NCBI RefSeq assembly: GCF_004362195.1
Contig: NZ_SNWG01000004.1
Span: 1-64,000, forward strand
Source of the DNA: Microbacterium sp. BK668
GTDB taxonomy: Bacteria; Actinomycetota; Actinomycetes; Actinomycetales; Microbacteriaceae
Direction of reading: 5' to 3'
Length of the DNA: 64,000 nucleotides
Shown: positions 62,636-64,000 of the stretch, in pieces
Layout of the letters: each line of letters begins with the position of its first letter
How positions within the stretch are numbered: the stretch's first letter is position 1
Translations under genes and position numbers: made by a program
Notes under the pieces: generated by a model
Seen by the model: only the letters and a program-made list of their open reading frames with translations
Told to the model about the DNA's origin: nothing
The model's database searches: none

Positions 62636-63313
62636 CTAGCCCGACCCGAGCCGGCGCCCGACGCGGCGTGCGACCTCGGCCGACGGCATCGACCGGGGGA
62701 ACACCGCGACCACGAGGTCGTCGGGCGCGGCATCCGCCCCCTCCGGATGCACGCCGTAGCGGCGCATCACGTCGTCGAGAGCGCGGCGCAGCACCGAGAC
62801 CGGCACGCGCTTCGTCCCGCGCAGGAGCTGGCGCAGCACGTGATTGTGCACGGCCGTCACGAGGGCGGCGAACCCGACGGCGTCGAGCGGCTCGAGGCCC
62901 GGCAGCGACTGGCGCAGGTACTCGTCGAAGAGCCGCTCGTACCGGAACACGGTGACGATCTCCCGCTCGCGCAGCGCCGGCACGCCGCGCACGACCGCGT
63001 AGCGTCGCCGGGCGAGCTCGGGGTCGGCGGTGAACTGCTTGAAGACCCAGAGGGATGCCTCGCACACGGCCGCCCACGGATTCTCGTGCGGCTGGGAGAG
63101 GTAGGCGCGCAGACCGTCCAGCAGCAGCTCGTGATCGGCGAAGACGACGTCGTCCTTTCCGCCGAACTGGCGGAAGAAGGTGGAGCGCGAGATGCCCGCG
63201 GCCTGGGCGATCTGCTCGACGGAGGTGGCCTCGAAGCCCTGCTGCGCGAAGAGGTCGAGAGCCGCGGACACGACGGCGTGGCGCGGGGCGGTTGCCGAAG
63301 CGGTGTCGCTCAT
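62636..63313 (-). CDS. TetR family transcriptional regulator
   Basis: A 225-residue regulator. The HTH is at about residues 10-55: AVVSAALDLFAQQGFEATSVEQIAQAAGISRSTFFRQFGGKDDVVF. The C-terminal domain includes a FRYERLFDEYLRQSLPG helix. TAGGCT (63320-63325) sits 6 nt before the ATG, predicting a leaderless mRNA. It lies just upstream of the P-type ATPase gene on the same strand, but a regulatory link is not shown. Confidence 0.9.
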   Translation of the reverse strand: MSDTASATAPRHAVVSAALDLFAQQGFEATSVEQIAQAAGISRSTFFRQFGGKDDVVFADHELLLDGLRAYLSQPHENPWAAVCEASLWVFKQFTADPELARRRYAVVRGVPALREREIVTVFRYERLFDEYLRQSLPGLEPLDAVGFAALVTAVHNHVLRQLLRGTKRVPVSVLRRALDDVMRRYGVHPEGADAAPDDLVVAVFPRSMPSAEVARRVGRRLGSG

Positions 63314-63370
63314 GCGCAGAGCCTAATGGCGGGCTCGTCGTGTTCTCCGGCGAACCGCGGGGTCTGCCGC

Positions 63371-63475
63371 GACCGCACACCGGCGCGGAACGCGGAGGCG
63401 GCGACGACCGCACACCGGCGCGGAACGCGGAGGCGGCGACGACCGCACACCGGCGCGGAACGCGGAGGCGGCGAC
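63371..63475 (+). repeat. 35-bp tandem repeat, three identical copies
   Basis: Units at 63371-63405, 63406-63440 and 63441-63475 are identical, beginning GACCGCACACCGGCGCGGAA. A diverged partial copy follows. They lie upstream of the sucC promoter. Confidence 0.95.
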
Positions 63476-63511
63476 GATGGGCACCGGCACGGACCGCTCC
63501 GTCGTCGGTAG

Positions 63512-63551
63512 TAGGCTGGGGGACTGGTCGATCTCTCGACATCGAGAGATC
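63512..63551 (+). promoter_or_regulatory. sucC promoter and palindromic leader site
   Basis: TAGGCT at 63512-63517 is the likely -10. Immediately downstream, GATCTCTCG and CGAGAGATC (63530-63551) form a perfect 9-bp inverted repeat with a 4-nt loop. The site covers the expected transcript start, so it may be an operator or a 5' hairpin. Confidence 0.6.
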
Positions 63552-63596
63552 TCTCGGCCGTTTCCCCCACATTCGCCCCCAGCGAAGGACTGCACT

Positions 63597-64000
63597 GTGG
63601 ATCTGTACGAGTACCAGGCACGCGATCTGTTCGAGAAGTACGAGGTGCCGGTGCTTCCGGGCATCGTCGCCGACACCCCCGAGGAGGCGAAGGCGGCGGC
63701 GGAGAAGCTCGGCGGCGTCGTCGTCGTGAAGGCGCAGGTCAAGACCGGCGGCCGCGGCAAGGCCGGCGGCGTCAAGGTCGCCAAGACCCCCGACGAGGCC
63801 TACGAGGCCGCGAAGGCGATCCTCGGCCTCGACATCAAGGGACACGTCGTCAAGCGCGTCATGATCGCGGGCGGCGCCCGCATCGCCAAGGAGTTCTACT
63901 TCTCGGTGCTGCTCGACCGCGCGAACCGCTCGTACCTCTCGCTCGCGAGCGTGGAGGGCGGCATGGAGATCGAGCAGCTCGCCGTCGAGAAGCCGGAGGC
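63597..64000 (+). CDS. sucC: Succinate-CoA ligase, ADP-forming, beta subunit (5' part)
   Basis: The first 134 residues of the beta subunit of the TCA-cycle enzyme that makes succinate and ATP from succinyl-Co[23 protein letters not shown] is the family start, followed by [26 protein letters not shown] (ATP-grasp). The gene runs off the window; sucD is expected after it. GTG 63597 is the start, with a leader of about 70 nt from the predicted -10. Confidence 0.95.
   Translation, partial: MDLYEYQARDLFEKYEVPVLPGIVADTPEEAKAAAEKLGGVVVVKAQVKTGGRGKAGGVKVAKTPDEAYEAAKAILGLDIKGHVVKRVMIAGGARIAKEFYFSVLLDRANRSYLSLASVEGGMEIEQLAVEKPE

Overview
The window is about 70% G+C with dense, short-gapped genes, frequent GTG/TTG starts and 1-4 bp start/stop overlaps. 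Its gene content (GuaB3, a DUF3817 gene next to guaA, DUF2277, DUF6325, a ClgR/PopR-type regulator, split LigD-type proteins) points to a high-GC actinobacterium. The family Microbacteriaceae, probably Microbacterium or a close relative, fits best. This placement is inferred from gene content and intergenic repeat style, not from an rRNA gene. No rRNA gene, CRISPR array, phage, insertion sequence or transposase was recognised. Most of the window looks like ordinary chromosome.

Layout. 37-4277 (minus) is a branched-chain-amino-acid-type ABC import operon (livH-livM-livG-livF) whose first permease carries an extracytoplasmic beta domain. guaB (4541) is divergent from it. 6250-12409 holds a DUF559 protein inside a pair of direct repeats, a TMEM175-like channel, a DHA2 exporter with divergent TetR repressor and duplicated operators, DUF2277, and an ABC-F ATPase. 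12567-14575 is guaB3 overlapping a SURF1 gene. 14646-20875 is a sugar-uptake operon (binding protein, two permeases, alpha-glucosidase) with a divergent ROK repressor; no ATPase gene lies with it. 20886-22992 is DUF3817-guaA. 23251-24957 is an accessory ClpP pair, one member lacking the catalytic serine, facing a ClgR/PopR-like regulator that ends in Leu-Ala-Ala.

25176-36412 is mixed: a glycosyltransferase, a LigD-type polymerase, a Bax-inhibitor-1 protein, a glycerophosphodiesterase, hypothetical proteins, a secreted hydrolase, an atypical tRNA(CAU), a CE7 esterase, a UPF0303 protein and a WYL regulator. The WYL gene is divergent from a two-gene ABC exporter (36474-38329). 38569-47991 contains a large membrane-anchored glycosidase-like protein, a PPK2-CHAD polyphosphate pair, the PcrA/UvrD helicase, an SseB-family protein and a DHFR-family reductase. 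48213-50336 has a second LigD-type polymerase and an ATP-dependent ligase, convergent. 50587-55914 has an AI-2E family protein, DUF6325 with a tiny Arg-rich partner, a large LuxR regulator and a small protein. 56439-62563 carries an acyl-CoA dehydrogenase, an SDR, a zinc alcohol dehydrogenase and a P-type ATPase. A TetR gene and the start of sucC close the window.

Three themes cut across the map. Many genes have a TANNNT hexamer exactly 6-7 nt before the start codon and no ribosome-binding site, which predicts leaderless mRNAs. A palindromic intergenic repeat (core GTTGAGCGAGCGAAGCGAGA) recurs in many gaps, and one copy is translated as the N-terminus of the SURF1 protein. Several gaps hold short tandem repeats with unrelated units of 28, 29, 35 and 105 bp. 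Guanine-nucleotide synthesis is represented three times (guaB, guaB3, guaA), not as one operon.
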